Source of the DNA: Carboxydothermus islandicus
GTDB taxonomy: Bacteria > Bacillota > Z-2901 > Carboxydothermales > Carboxydothermaceae
Assembly (NCBI RefSeq): GCF_001950325.1
Contig: NZ_BDJL01000019.1
Location: 13,471-66,823 of the forward strand
Length of the DNA: 53,353 bases
Direction: 5' to 3'
Within the stretch, counting starts at the first letter, position 1. Each line of letters begins with the position of its first letter. The notes below the pieces were generated by a model. It was not told where the DNA came from. It was given only the letters and a program-made list of their open reading frames with translations, and searched no databases. The translations under genes and the position numbers were made by a program. Of the stretch, positions 1 to 9,900 are shown piece after piece.

Positions 1-182
1 TGCTTTAATAAAAAAATTTTTTGTGCAATTGGGACTATAACTGCTTCAGTTTTTCCGCTTGCGGTAGGGGCAATTATAGTGAGATTCTCATTGGCTAAGA
101 TTAAAGGAATTGCTTTTTTTTGAACTTCACTTAATTCCCGGAAATTTCTCAAAAAGATATAGCTTATTTTTTTGTCTAAAAT
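1..182 (-). CDS. DEAD/DEAH-box helicase, N-terminal fragment (runs off left edge)
   Basis: About 60 residues can be read on the minus strand before the window ends. They contain a Q-motif-like segment (FRELSEVQKKAI) followed by a Walker A of the form APTASGKTEA, which is typical of SF2 DEAD/DEAH helicases of the Lhr-like type found in BREX and Shango defence systems. There is no ATG, GTG or TTG near the ribosome binding site. A perfect AAGGAGGG (192-199) lies 9 nt before an ATT codon at 182, so an ATT start is proposed, overlapping the upstream gene's stop by 7 nt. The helicase would be the fourth gene of the minus-strand operon. The SF2 assignment is firm, the start codon and the exact family less so. 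Confidence 0.75.
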   Translation of the reverse strand, partial: MLDKKISYIFLRNFRELSEVQKKAIPLILANENLTIIAPTASGKTEAVIVPIAQKIFLLK

Positions 183-1519
183 TTTATTTTTCCCTCCTTA
201 AATAGTTGATAATTATATAGATCGAGTTTTTCTATAACGAATTTTGAAAAAAGTCGAGTAGAATTGTTGGATTTCTGGAAAATGAATTCAAAATTTTCTT
301 CAATGAAATCTTCAGCATTGATATTAAGTTTATAGCCTAAATTATAAAGGTTAATGATATTTCGTGTAAGAATTTTATAGTCATCTTTAGATAAATCATT
401 TAATTCTATTACGTCTAAAGAAAAATCGTCAATTAATTCATCTGCAAATTCTATTGGAGTAAAAGCGATTACAGCTTTTAAATAATTTGGAGATTTGTGA
501 ATATAAGGAATGTCAGTATAGTTGGCACCATAGATTAGACCGGATTTTTTACCAATGGTCATATTTTGATCATTATCAGTATATCCTTCATTTGAAATAA
601 TTGAATTTTTACATGTTAATGTTAGAGCTTTAATAAAGTTTTTTGCTAAAGTCATACGGCGAAGATTTAGCAGGGTATTTTCAATGAATTCTGCTTCATC
701 AATTAATATTAAAAGTCCATTAAAACCTAAATAACTTGTAAGATAATCACTCAAAAAAGTTAATAAATTTATATGAACATTTGTTGCAGTTTGAACTGTC
801 GGGATTTTACTTTTCATTTTAGGGAGTTTAGAATATCCTAACCACCATTCTAAAACTTCATAAATATTTATATTATCAAATGTTTTTATATAGCTGAAAA
901 AGGAATAGAGAATCCGATTATTTCCATAATAATCTAATTTGTTTTCTTTTATATTTTTTATCAAAAAGTTTAAGAGATCAATGAAATCATAATGGACATT
1001 CCCTTTTTTTACTTTTAATGATTCTAATATTTTCTTGTAAATTTTATATGAATTATTGGGTGGAACTTCAATATTATCAAGTTCAATTAATGCTGTAGCA
1101 AAATAATTTTCTAAAGCAACTTCATTAAGCCATTTTAGAAAATGAGTTTTGCCGCTACCATAATTACCGACCAAATAAATAACATTCTGACTATCACTTT
1201 TAAGAAAATATTTTAATGTATCTATTTCATGTTTTCTACCAACAATTATTTGTTCGGCATGATATAAAGGAACATTACCTAAACGTAATGATTCCAAGCT
1301 CATTCTTGCTTTAAGTTCTTCAGATAGTGGAACAGATTCAATTTTTTCTTTTTTTTCAGGAATTAGTGAGGAGTCTTCGATTATTTTAACTTTATTTCTT
1401 TTTAACCATCTTTTTAATTTTGGTTGATTAAATTCAATATATAACTCATCTTGCATAAATCGAGTACCAATAACTTTCCCGTACCCATATTCGTCCGAAA
1501 AAACAGTTTTGCCCAGCAT
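176..1519 (-). CDS. BREX-type P-loop ATPase (DUF2791/BrxC-BrxD-like) with N-terminal beta domain
   Basis: This is a 447-aa protein. Residues 1-45 look like a small SH3/CarD-like beta domain (GxGKVIGTRF pattern). A Walker A sits at 118-126 (GNYGSGKTH) and a Walker B at about 270-275 (LLILIDE followed by AEF). The NYGxGKTHFL form is characteristic of the DUF2791 ATPases that accompany PglZ or Lhr-type helicases in BREX-like systems. It starts 2 nt after the stop of the upstream ATPase gene, which implies translational coupling. Its last codons (KEGK) double as the Shine-Dalgarno of the helicase gene. It probably forms a hetero-oligomer with the other ATPase and energises the helicase. This is an inference from gene order. 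Confidence 0.75.
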   Translation of the reverse strand: MLGKTVFSDEYGYGKVIGTRFMQDELYIEFNQPKLKRWLKRNKVKIIEDSSLIPEKKEKIESVPLSEELKARMSLESLRLGNVPLYHAEQIIVGRKHEIDTLKYFLKSDSQNVIYLVGNYGSGKTHFLKWLNEVALENYFATALIELDNIEVPPNNSYKIYKKILESLKVKKGNVHYDFIDLLNFLIKNIKENKLDYYGNNRILYSFFSYIKTFDNINIYEVLEWWLGYSKLPKMKSKIPTVQTATNVHINLLTFLSDYLTSYLGFNGLLILIDEAEFIENTLLNLRRMTLAKNFIKALTLTCKNSIISNEGYTDNDQNMTIGKKSGLIYGANYTDIPYIHKSPNYLKAVIAFTPIEFADELIDDFSLDVIELNDLSKDDYKILTRNIINLYNLGYKLNINAEDFIEENFEFIFQKSNNSTRLFSKFVIEKLDLYNYQLFKEGKIKF

Positions 1520-1521
1520 AG

Positions 1522-2781
1522 CTACATTTCACCATTTGCTATTTTTTTAATTTCTTCTTCCGTTGGATATTTTCCATAAGTTTTTATAAACTTAAGACAA
1601 TGAATTAACTTTTTGACAAAAAATCTTTTTAATCCCTCTTCATTAAATTGCCAGTTCATTGTTTCGTCAACCAATAATTTAATTGAGGTCTTGAGTTCAG
1701 TTTCATTAAAGGTAAAATCTTCAGCGATTTCAAAAATATTTGCTAATTTTAAACCGATTTGAAATAATAGTTCTTCGTTAGAGTTGTTTATATGTAATAA
1801 ATTTAATTTTGTACCAAGAGGATTAAATTCAGTAAAATATGAATTTAGGCGTTGTTTTAACGCTTCGTAATCATAATCAGGTTGAGTTAAGAAATTTTCA
1901 TCTGTATTTGCATATAAAATAAGACAATGTTTGAAATTGCTTTGTCCGCATTGATCAACTAATTGACGCAAATTATGGGCTACTTCTTTTTTTGCTCTTG
2001 AACCTAACGTAGAAAAACGTTCGCCTTCGTCAAATAAGATAACTAGCCCATTATAATCAAGTTGTCTAATTATACCTAATAAAGACCTTATCATTGGAAA
2101 GACAGTTGACTTGTCTATCTTATGTAAAATGCCATATTTTTTATGAACAGAAGGAAAGAAACCTTCACCTTTAATCCAGGAGATAATTATATCGAATTCA
2201 TTTTCATCTTCTCTTAACAAAGCATTTAAAGCATTAACAATAGCGTTTTTAAAACTTGTATTTTCTACACCTTTTATTGAATTAAGATGATTTAAAATTT
2301 CTTTGTTAATCTCATCGTTTGAAAGTCCAGCTTGTATCAATTCTTCTTTCTTTTTTATAATCCAACGTCGAAGAAAGTACTCAATTCCTTTTTCTATATT
2401 AAAAACATTTTCTGGCTTTTTATTTTCAGGATCCATCAGGTTGTTGACTATTGCTTTATAAACAAGCTCTAATTTATGAAATGGGGTTTCATTGTTATTT
2501 AAGGAAACATAACTTGCTGCGTAGTTGTTATCGAAAGCTAAATCACGAATACTATATAAAAAATGGGTTTTTCCGTAACCATAATTTGCAATAATTAGCT
2601 TAAATGTAGATTGACCGTTTAAAATTAAATCTTTGAAATAATATTTATCAAAAGCATCTAATATACTATCTAATCCAACAGAAAAATAACTACATCCTAT
2701 TTCAGGAGGGGTTCCAGTACTTCCAACAATATGAATAATGTTTTTTGCAAGTCTTTTATCAATTTGAGGTAATTCACTCAT
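1522..2781 (-). CDS. BrxD-like P-loop ATPase (DUF2791)
   Basis: The protein has 419 aa, close to the usual BrxD length. Walker A is at about 64-73 (IANYGYGKTHFL) and Walker B at 246-252 (GLVILFDE followed by GERF), matching the BREX ATP-binding protein BrxD. The ATG is preceded by AAGGAGG with good spacing. The gene lies second in the four-gene minus-strand operon, 14 nt after the coiled-coil protein gene. It has the same NYGxGKTH P-loop form as the next gene, so the two are probably ancient paralogues. BrxD works with an Lhr-like helicase in type 2 BREX. No PglZ, PglX or methylase is visible here, but the operon continues off the left edge. Confidence 0.78.
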   Translation of the reverse strand: MSELPQIDKRLAKNIIHIVGSTGTPPEIGCSYFSVGLDSILDAFDKYYFKDLILNGQSTFKLIIANYGYGKTHFLYSIRDLAFDNNYAASYVSLNNNETPFHKLELVYKAIVNNLMDPENKKPENVFNIEKGIEYFLRRWIIKKKEELIQAGLSNDEINKEILNHLNSIKGVENTSFKNAIVNALNALLREDENEFDIIISWIKGEGFFPSVHKKYGILHKIDKSTVFPMIRSLLGIIRQLDYNGLVILFDEGERFSTLGSRAKKEVAHNLRQLVDQCGQSNFKHCLILYANTDENFLTQPDYDYEALKQRLNSYFTEFNPLGTKLNLLHINNSNEELLFQIGLKLANIFEIAEDFTFNETELKTSIKLLVDETMNWQFNEEGLKRFFVKKLIHCLKFIKTYGKYPTEEEIKKIANGEM

Positions 2782-2795
2782 TTATGTTCCTCCTT

Positions 2796-3611
2796 TTAAA
2801 ATCTTTCGTTAAAGTAACATTCACAATATATTGTACCTTCAAGTTTATTACCACTTGGGACCCAAATACTTGAAGCTTTATTTGCTTTACTAATATTGCT
2901 GGTAACTAAATTAATTTTATTTGCGATGTTTTCCTGTTTTAATAAATATAAGTCATAAGCAAATTGGGCTCTGGTATAAATATAAGTCATTTTTTTTGGA
3001 TGTGGCTCAATGTAAAAATCCTTACTTTGAAGAGAAATTACTAAATTGAAATAAAGATCAGTTATGCTCATTTTTTCTTTTGGTTTATATTTTTGGATAT
3101 AAATATCATATAACTTTCTATTAAACTCATCCATCGATTTCCAACGAGGTTTTTTAATGTTGTTTACTTCATTAATAATTGTTTTAGCTAATTGTTCTGG
3201 AGTTGATAAATTACCTTGGGATAGTAAGCTTCTTTGGTCACCAAAAAATAGTTTGTATTTGCGTTTTTCAAAATTAATTTCTAAAGAAAACATATCAAAA
3301 ACTATTTTAGGAAGTTGACCAGTTATTTTTATTTCATTTTCTTCTAAACAGGTATTTAGTTCGTTTATAAATGAATTTTTAAGTTTAGTTATATTTTCTT
3401 TAAATTGTTTTTGAAATTCTTCAATTTCTAAAGTTAAATTATTGTTTAAATTATTAAAGTTGTGAAAAATATTTTCTTTCAAATTAATTAAGTTAGCAAA
3501 AAAGGACTCACTCACTTCTAATTTATACATTTTTGGTAAAAGCTTTAGAAATTTATTTATGTCTGATTGAATATTTTTTAGCTCATTAATAGTATTGGAA
3601 GTATTATTCAT
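2796..3611 (-). CDS. Hypothetical coiled-coil protein, first gene of BREX-like operon
   Basis: The protein has 271 aa and I do not recognise its family. Residues ~5-95 are rich in Asn, Leu, Lys and Glu with heptad-like spacing and are probably an extended helical or coiled-coil stretch. The C-terminal half is mixed alpha/beta, possibly with a winged-helix-like segment (around DLYFNLVISL). The start at 3611 was chosen because GGGAGGTGG lies just upstream of that ATG; an earlier ATG, 15 codons upstream, has no ribosome binding site. The position, 14 nt before the BrxD-like gene, suggests a sensor or adaptor subunit of the ATPase-helicase system. Shango encodes a TerB-like protein in the same general role, but I see no TerB signature. 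Confidence 0.6.
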   Translation of the reverse strand: MNNTSNTINELKNIQSDINKFLKLLPKMYKLEVSESFFANLINLKENIFHNFNNLNNNLTLEIEEFQKQFKENITKLKNSFINELNTCLEENEIKITGQLPKIVFDMFSLEINFEKRKYKLFFGDQRSLLSQGNLSTPEQLAKTIINEVNNIKKPRWKSMDEFNRKLYDIYIQKYKPKEKMSITDLYFNLVISLQSKDFYIEPHPKKMTYIYTRAQFAYDLYLLKQENIANKINLVTSNISKANKASSIWVPSGNKLEGTIYCECYFNERF

Positions 3612-3810
3612 AAGCCACCTCCCAAAAAATACAAAAATTTTTGTTAATTCCATCAATATTACTAATTACGACACAATATAAAAATTTCCTGCTTTACATG
3701 TTTCTACCCACATAAAATAACTGTTCAATGCTCAGATTCCGTGGCCAAATAGAAAAGGAATTTGTTTAGATAAGTGAGCTAAATTTACGGCCACTTAATT
3801 TGAGCTAAGT

Positions 3811-4235
3811 TTGGGCAATTACTTGGAAGAAGTTATTAAGATTGCCAATGAAAATGCAAGTGCAAGTCCTGGTGAGGATATTACGAGTGCTGAAAAATAT
3901 TTTCAAGTTTTAATAGAAAAAGATAACAAGATTCAAAAAATTTTTGAGGAAGAAGAGAAATTAATTTTAGAAGAGCAGAAATTAGTAAAGCAGTTAAAAG
4001 ATGAGCAACTTAAAAGTACAGTGCAAACTTTTTATGATTCATTAGAAGATTACATAATTAGCACAAAAAATAACTTCTTAGTCTGGAAAATATGATAACG
4101 AAACGGCAGAACAAAAAATCAAAGAAATTAACAGTGAAATCATTTGATAGTGATGAATTCATGTTAGATTATGTGTATTATACATTAAAGAAAACAGAAA
4201 AAGGTTGGATAGGGGTTGATAAAGAATATGAATAA
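3811..4235 (+). pseudogene. Decayed gene for a small helical protein (two frameshifts)
   Basis: A 94-codon open stretch beginning at a TTG without a ribosome binding site encodes a Glu/Lys-rich helical protein. It ends at 4095, but sense-like codons continue in another frame (SGKYDNETAEQKIKEINSEI, to about 4145). They then continue in a third frame (FDSDEFMLDY ... GWIGVDKEYE) to a stop at 4233-4235. Together these read as one protein of about 140 aa broken by two frameshifts and lacking a convincing start. The family is not recognised. It lies divergent from the BREX-like operon in an AT-rich remnant zone. Confidence 0.5.
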
Positions 4236-4292
4236 ATTTTTTTACTAGTCACAATGGCTGGTTTATATTTTGTGTAAATTTGGCTTATAGCT

Positions 4293-4403
4293 GTGAAAGA
4301 ACGAGATTGGCAATTAAGGCACCTTCCGGAGCATCTTCGGCCAGTAGTATTTCCGTCCAAGGTGATGGTTAGGCCGGTTGACACCAAAAAATTTAAGGAA
4401 TAG
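4293..4403 (+). pseudogene. C-terminal gene fragment (36 codons)
   Basis: An open frame from a GTG reads VKERDWQLRHLPEHLRPVVF followed by PSKVMVRPVDTKKFKE and a stop. Its composition (Pro, Arg, Leu, Val with balanced codons) is that of real protein and differs sharply from the AT-rich flanks. It has no ribosome binding site and is too short for a domain, so it is read as the surviving tail of a lost gene. The parent family is unknown. The opposite-strand frame over the same bases is taken as a shadow. Confidence 0.35.
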
Positions 4404-4514
4404 TGTTTTTATCCTGGATTATTCCAGATTTTTTATTTGGGCTTAAAAATGAATTTGCAGGAATAAATCTCTTTATGCCGAAAATAAGCATTAGAATAAT
4501 TTTTGGGGGTTTTT

Positions 4515-6584
4515 ATGGATACCTTATTTTCAACAGAAATTACATTAACGAATAAACTTCATATCGTTGCGAATGGAGAAAAAGTTTCCTGGGGTAAGAA
4601 AGAAATATTCAATTCAGATTTATTTGATGAGTTTTATGGAATTAGTTATGTTTCTTCGGGTAAATTGTTTTCGGATTTAACCCGGGGATTTAAAAAAGTA
4701 AAGTTTGTTCTGGGACTACCAGATGGTAATTACCAGTTAAATTTTGCAGATTCTCTTGCTAAAGCAATTGACATAGAGGAAATGGCAAAGTTTTGGAATG
4801 AACTTGAGTATGAAGTTCAAAAAAATATTGCTCAAGAACGAATTCAAATACGGTATCCACTTAAGAAAGTTATTCACTCTAAAATTTATTTATTACAAAA
4901 TGGTACTACCGGAAAAAAGAGAGTGATAATTGGGTCTACAAACTTAACTGAGCAGGCGTTTTCAGGTCTGCAGTATGAAGAAGTATTTGTTGTTGACGAT
5001 GATTCTAAATTATTTCAAATATATTTTGAACGTTTTGAGGAAATATTTAATGATTCGGTGGATTATATAAACTCGTCGCTTAAGAAAAAAGTTTTACAGG
5101 AAGTAGATAATGAAACAGCCAATATTATTATTATAAATACTCCCGATGTATTAGCTGATTTACAGGTCGAAAAGTTAATTGCCAATCAAACACGGTTAGT
5201 CTTACAGGAAAATGAATTTGAGGAATTACACAGTTTACAGCAAAAAAAGAAACAAATGTTTGAATATCAGCTAGAAAAAGATGTAAAAACAAAAGAAATT
5301 ATTAGTGAAGTTTTTAAAAAATCGGGAAAGGTTTATTATTTAAAATCACAGCAGGAAATAAAGAAAAACCTTCATACCATAAAAACTATCCTTTCTCCAA
5401 AATACATGCAAAAATATGAGGATATCGATTTACGCCCTCGGCTCATTTATAATGAGCTGGATAAAGATATTATTTTTACTGATGACGTGGAAAATAAGAT
5501 AAGTAAGTTCTCACGGGAGGCTTCAAGGGAGGAAATAAAGGCATCTCTTGAAGTGATAAATAACTTTATAGAAGCATATAAAAGATTTACTGTTATTGAG
5601 ACAAAGGACCATCGCAGCAAGGTTATGGAAGCAATAATGTATGCATTTCTTTCTCCTTATATCTGGCTTGCACGAAGAAGGATCAGTATTGAAAGCGGTT
5701 CAGAAGTGGTTAAAACCGATATTCCAATTTACCTGGTTATAGGAGGAAAAGCAAAATCAGGAAAAACAACTGCCTTAGAATTTATAGGTCTTTTACTTGG
5801 TTATAAAGCGCCTTATTACTTTGAATCGCCGTCCGGAGGGGTAAAAAGTCTTTCTCCTTTTATTCAAAGCTTTTTTACTACAGAAAATGTAACACCTGTG
5901 TTAATGGATGAAGTTCCGCCTAACTTTTTCAATGCATCAACCGGTGAAAATAAAATTAAAGAAACCAGTAATGCGGCATTAGAAAAGCATCCTACTTTTA
6001 TTCTGACGACAAACGCGGAAAAAGTAAGCATGGCCCACCAGGTTCAACGACGGCTGTATTACTTACAGATTGATAATCCTTTTGACACCAATAACTTTAA
6101 CAAGGAAATGAAACAGTATTTAGCTGATATCAAGAATAATGCCTCAGATATTCTTTTTCGCGACTTTCTCTACCGGGTAAGAGGAAAACTCAATGCAGGC
6201 CAACCTTTATTTGACGGTGAAAATATTCTTAATCTTGCCAGGGAAATTTTTAGGGAATACTATGAAATGTGCAGTTTACCAATTCCAGAATGGTTTCCTC
6301 TAAAACCTTTTGACGATTATGTTGAAGAAGGAAGGCATAAATGGCGGTTATTGTTTGAACATAAGAGGGAAATGTTTATAGTTCGTAAGGACGGCAAAAT
6401 TTTTGTTGAAGAAAAACTGTTTAGCAATGATGAGGAAAAAAAGCATTATATCGATTATCTGGGAGATGGCTGTATAGAAAGGAAAACTCCGTTGGTGCTT
6501 ATAAAGAAAAATTTTTATGAATTTATTGGAGTTAAGAATGATAATGTCTTAAATAGAGTTTTTGGGATTTTTAAAATAAAATGA
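4515..6584 (+). CDS. Phospholipase D-type nuclease fused to SF3/AAA-like ATPase
   Basis: The protein has 689 aa from the ATG at 4515; the TTG at 4503 is less likely because only a G-run lies near it. The N-terminal part carries a single HKD motif: H121-x-K123 and, 17 residues on, G140-S-T-N, the hallmark of PLD-superfamily nucleases. One copy per chain implies a dimeric active site. After a helical linker (~200-380) comes an ATPase: Walker A at 410-419 (GGKAKSGKTT), acidic pair DE at 465-466, a sensor-1-like TTN at 498-500 and an Arg pair at 512-513. This order resembles SF3/D5-type helicases. The gene stands alone between defence genes, so a one-gene antiviral nuclease is the likely role. 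That role is inferred and no named system was matched. Confidence 0.72.
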   Translation: MDTLFSTEITLTNKLHIVANGEKVSWGKKEIFNSDLFDEFYGISYVSSGKLFSDLTRGFKKVKFVLGLPDGNYQLNFADSLAKAIDIEEMAKFWNELEYEVQKNIAQERIQIRYPLKKVIHSKIYLLQNGTTGKKRVIIGSTNLTEQAFSGLQYEEVFVVDDDSKLFQIYFERFEEIFNDSVDYINSSLKKKVLQEVDNETANIIIINTPDVLADLQVEKLIANQTRLVLQENEFEELHSLQQKKKQMFEYQLEKDVKTKEIISEVFKKSGKVYYLKSQQEIKKNLHTIKTILSPKYMQKYEDIDLRPRLIYNELDKDIIFTDDVENKISKFSREASREEIKASLEVINNFIEAYKRFTVIETKDHRSKVMEAIMYAFLSPYIWLARRRISIESGSEVVKTDIPIYLVIGGKAKSGKTTALEFIGLLLGYKAPYYFESPSGGVKSLSPFIQSFFTTENVTPVLMDEVPPNFFNASTGENKIKETSNAALEKHPTFILTTNAEKVSMAHQVQRRLYYLQIDNPFDTNNFNKEMKQYLADIKNNASDILFRDFLYRVRGKLNAGQPLFDGENILNLAREIFREYYEMCSLPIPEWFPLKPFDDYVEEGRHKWRLLFEHKREMFIVRKDGKIFVEEKLFSNDEEKKHYIDYLGDGCIERKTPLVLIKKNFYEFIGVKNDNVLNRVFGIFKIK

Positions 6585-6970
6585 GAAGATGGTAATCCCT
6601 AGCATGTAAAGCCGGGGATTTATCTTTTTTGTGCGAGGTAGGCAATACCCTTCTATTGCAAGTGTTAACCCATATTAGGAAAATGTTTATACCTTTCATG
6701 TTAAAAGAAGGATAATTATATTTTGATAATGTTTATTCGAAAAACTTTTTTTATTTAACCAAAACTAAAGGATTTTAAAAGAAAATGTAGAAATCAGGTA
6801 AATATAGCCATAAGAAGGAAAAATAATTAAAAATATCCTTTAAGTTTTTAAACAAGTAATCTTTGATGCTCCTTTGATTAAAAATTTGAAACTTTCGTAG
6901 TAAAAGTCTTTTTAAAAACAATAAAATTTGACGATAGACAAGCAAATTTTTTTTTTGGAGGTGTTGTTCA
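6585..6970 (+). other. AT-rich intergenic stretch without recognisable gene
   Basis: This 386-nt stretch has no plausible reading frame and no convincing strong hairpin. The last bases hold the ribosome binding site of the next gene (GGAGGTG at 6958-6964 or so). A TTGACG lies near 6930 but has no good -10 at the right distance. It may include remnant sequence. The promoter of the following STAND gene must lie here but cannot be placed. Confidence 0.5.
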
Positions 6971-9900
6971 TTGCTTTGGGAGATTAATGCGTTTGATGTA
7001 ATTCATATTGGGAGAACTCCTGGAGGTGAATGTTTTTCAGAATTCATAGATGCGTTGATTTGTGCTCAAGCAACTATTAGCGGATTTCCTATATGTGAGA
7101 TTCGCACAAATCTTAGGACGAATATCCCAGACGGTGGCGTAGATACTGAAGTGTGTCAGCCTATTCCCATAGATTGGACTGGTTGGCTAAAAGATACCCC
7201 AACTATTTGGCAATACAAAGCAACAGAAGCGAAGAATATTTTTTTGAAGTCAAATTTAAGGAAAGAGATTAACAAAAATTATGTAACATTGTTGCTTAAA
7301 AAAGGTTATGCATACCGTTTATGTATATGTGATGATATGTCTGCTCCAGAAAAGCAAGAATGGGAAGAGTACATAACTCAGCTCATTAGAGAAATTGAAC
7401 CTAATGCTCCAAAAGCAAAAATTTTAACAGCAAGCGATCTTGCAAGGTGGGCAAATTGCTTTCCAACGATTATAAGTTACTATTTTCGACCTAATTTACT
7501 TAGTTCCTGTTTGCATATAGAGGCATGGGGAAACAACATTACTAACCTGACACCAGAATATGTGTTCGTGCCAACATGGGCTAATGTTCGGGAAAAAATT
7601 ATGCAACATGTCAACTTTAAAAATGAAATACCTGATGCTGTTTTACCAATTTTTGGTGAAGCTGGTGTAGGAAAAACTCGACTGGTTTATGAATGTTTAG
7701 TTAACTTAAAAAATGCCAAATTTCTTGTAGCTTATACCGACGATGAAAAAAAAGCAAATGAACTGGCTCGATTGTTGGCCAATGATAGCAACCTTTTTGC
7801 CATTCTCGTTGCGGATGAGTGTGGCATAGAGGCGCGTATGCGGTTAAATGAATTATTACGGGGCTCTAGAAATCGTGTTCGGGTTATTGCCATTGATAAT
7901 TCTAGCGAACGTCATTTTTGGTATACACCCGAAATATGGTTGGAAAAAATTCCTGAAGAGATTTTAATGGAGATCTTAGAGAAAAACTACCCAGAAGTGC
8001 CTGTGTTACGAAGAAGGGCTTATGCAGCCTTGGCAAAAGGTTTTGTGAGGTTAGCTGCGGACTTATGCAGGAATGATGGGTTGATTGCAGGTATTGGAAA
8101 TGTTGAACCTATATTTCCCCATATTCGAGATTATCTAAGCAAGCGTCTTAGTAATAGTGAATTAATGGTATTGCAAGCTTTATCACTTGTTACGAAAGTT
8201 GGCATGAAAGGTGACCTTACTCATCAATTGGATGACTTAAACGAGTTAATTAAAATTAGTTCGCAAGAGCTTAAAGAAGTGGCAAATAAACTTCACGATG
8301 GACCCGGTTTTGTATCTAAGGCTGGCAGGTTTTTCTATGTTACACCAGAAATCATCGCTCAAGTAGGCTTTGATCTTGCATGGAAGCAATGGGCAAGTGA
8401 TGATCCACAAAAATTCTTGGAATCAATTCCCCAATCGCTACTTGAAGGTTTTTTAAAGCGAGTTGCAAAGAGTGCATCAGACACTGTAAGACAAACAGTT
8501 GCTGACTTTTTTCGTAAATGGGCAAATGGCATTACCCCAAGAGATCTGGTCTCTATCGAAACGGTGGATCGTTTCGTAACCCTTGTTGAAATGGATCCTC
8601 ATACGTATTTGCCAACATTACGCCGTATTATTGAAAAAGGGACTCGTGAAGAACTATTTGCTATAAAAGGGGATAGTATAGCTGGTCGGTGGGGACCTCG
8701 GCGTTCATTGGTGTGGCTTATGGAGCGTATTGCAGCGTTCCCAGAGCATTTTGAGGATGCCGAAAGGATTTTACTCAAACTTTCACTTGCAGAAACTGAA
8801 CTTCGTATCGGTAACAATGCTACAAATATCTGGAAGCAGCTATTCCGCATCTTTCTTTCTGGAACTGCTATTCCATTTTTGGAGCGGTTAAAAAAGCTTG
8901 AGGAGAGGATTTTTGCGGATGATAGAGAAGTCTCGTTTCTCGCACTGGAAGCCTTAGATGGTATATTTACACCTTTTTCAGCGCGCGTGCTTGGTCCTCC
9001 TATTGTAGCAGGCAGAATCCCTCCTGAAGAGTGGCAGCCAAAAACGTACAGTGAACGAAAAGATTGCTTGGATGCGGCAACAAATTTATTAAAAAAAATA
9101 GCTAATTCAAGTTTTCCTATAATACAGAAGAAAGCATTAGAAATCGCGATTAAGCATACAAGATTTTTACTTACATCAGGATACTTAAGTTCCCTGAAAA
9201 CTTTATTTTCCAGCGAAGTTCTGGACGACCAAATGCGTGTGGAAATTATTGGACAAATTCAAGAATTCTTGCATTTTGATTGTAAGTCAGAGCATAAAAA
9301 GGGTTGTCCATTATCGCAAAACTACATAGACGAGGTAAGACAGTGGTTAAGATTATTAAAGCTAACAGATTTTCACGGAAGGATTGTGACTATAGTTGGT
9401 GGAGATCCGTGGCAGCATTCAATATTGGGCGACGAGGGAGAGTGGAGAACTGAGTTGCATTCCGTTGCAATAGAATGCCTTAAATATCCTAAAAAGTTAA
9501 TTCAGGAAATTGTATGGCTATGTTCTCCTAATGCAAAAAGTTCTGCATTTTTAGGCGAGGAGATTGGAAAATTAGATAAGGATGCAAAATATCTCAATTT
9601 GATTCTCGATTCAGCTTACCGTTTTAATACTGCAAATTTTGCCGGAGGTTATGTTCGTGGACTTTTAACTGCTTTTCCTAAACATTTAAACAAAGTGAAT
9701 GACTGGATTGATAAAATACAAAATTTAAATCCGAAGTTAGCATATGAGTTAGCTTTAGCTGGTGGTGAATTTACAAAACCGCTTCAACGAACGTTGCAAC
9801 TTGTGGATGAATTGAAATTATCGGCTGCCTATTTACAAGAATTTCTTCGTGGAGTTGGACAGAGGCCACTATTAATTGAAGAATTTGAGCAGATTTTTGT

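Noticed and set aside
4178-4387. Minus-strand 69-codon frame with several Cys and Arg
   Set aside because: The plus strand over the same bases has a better protein-like reading; no ribosome binding site on the minus strand.
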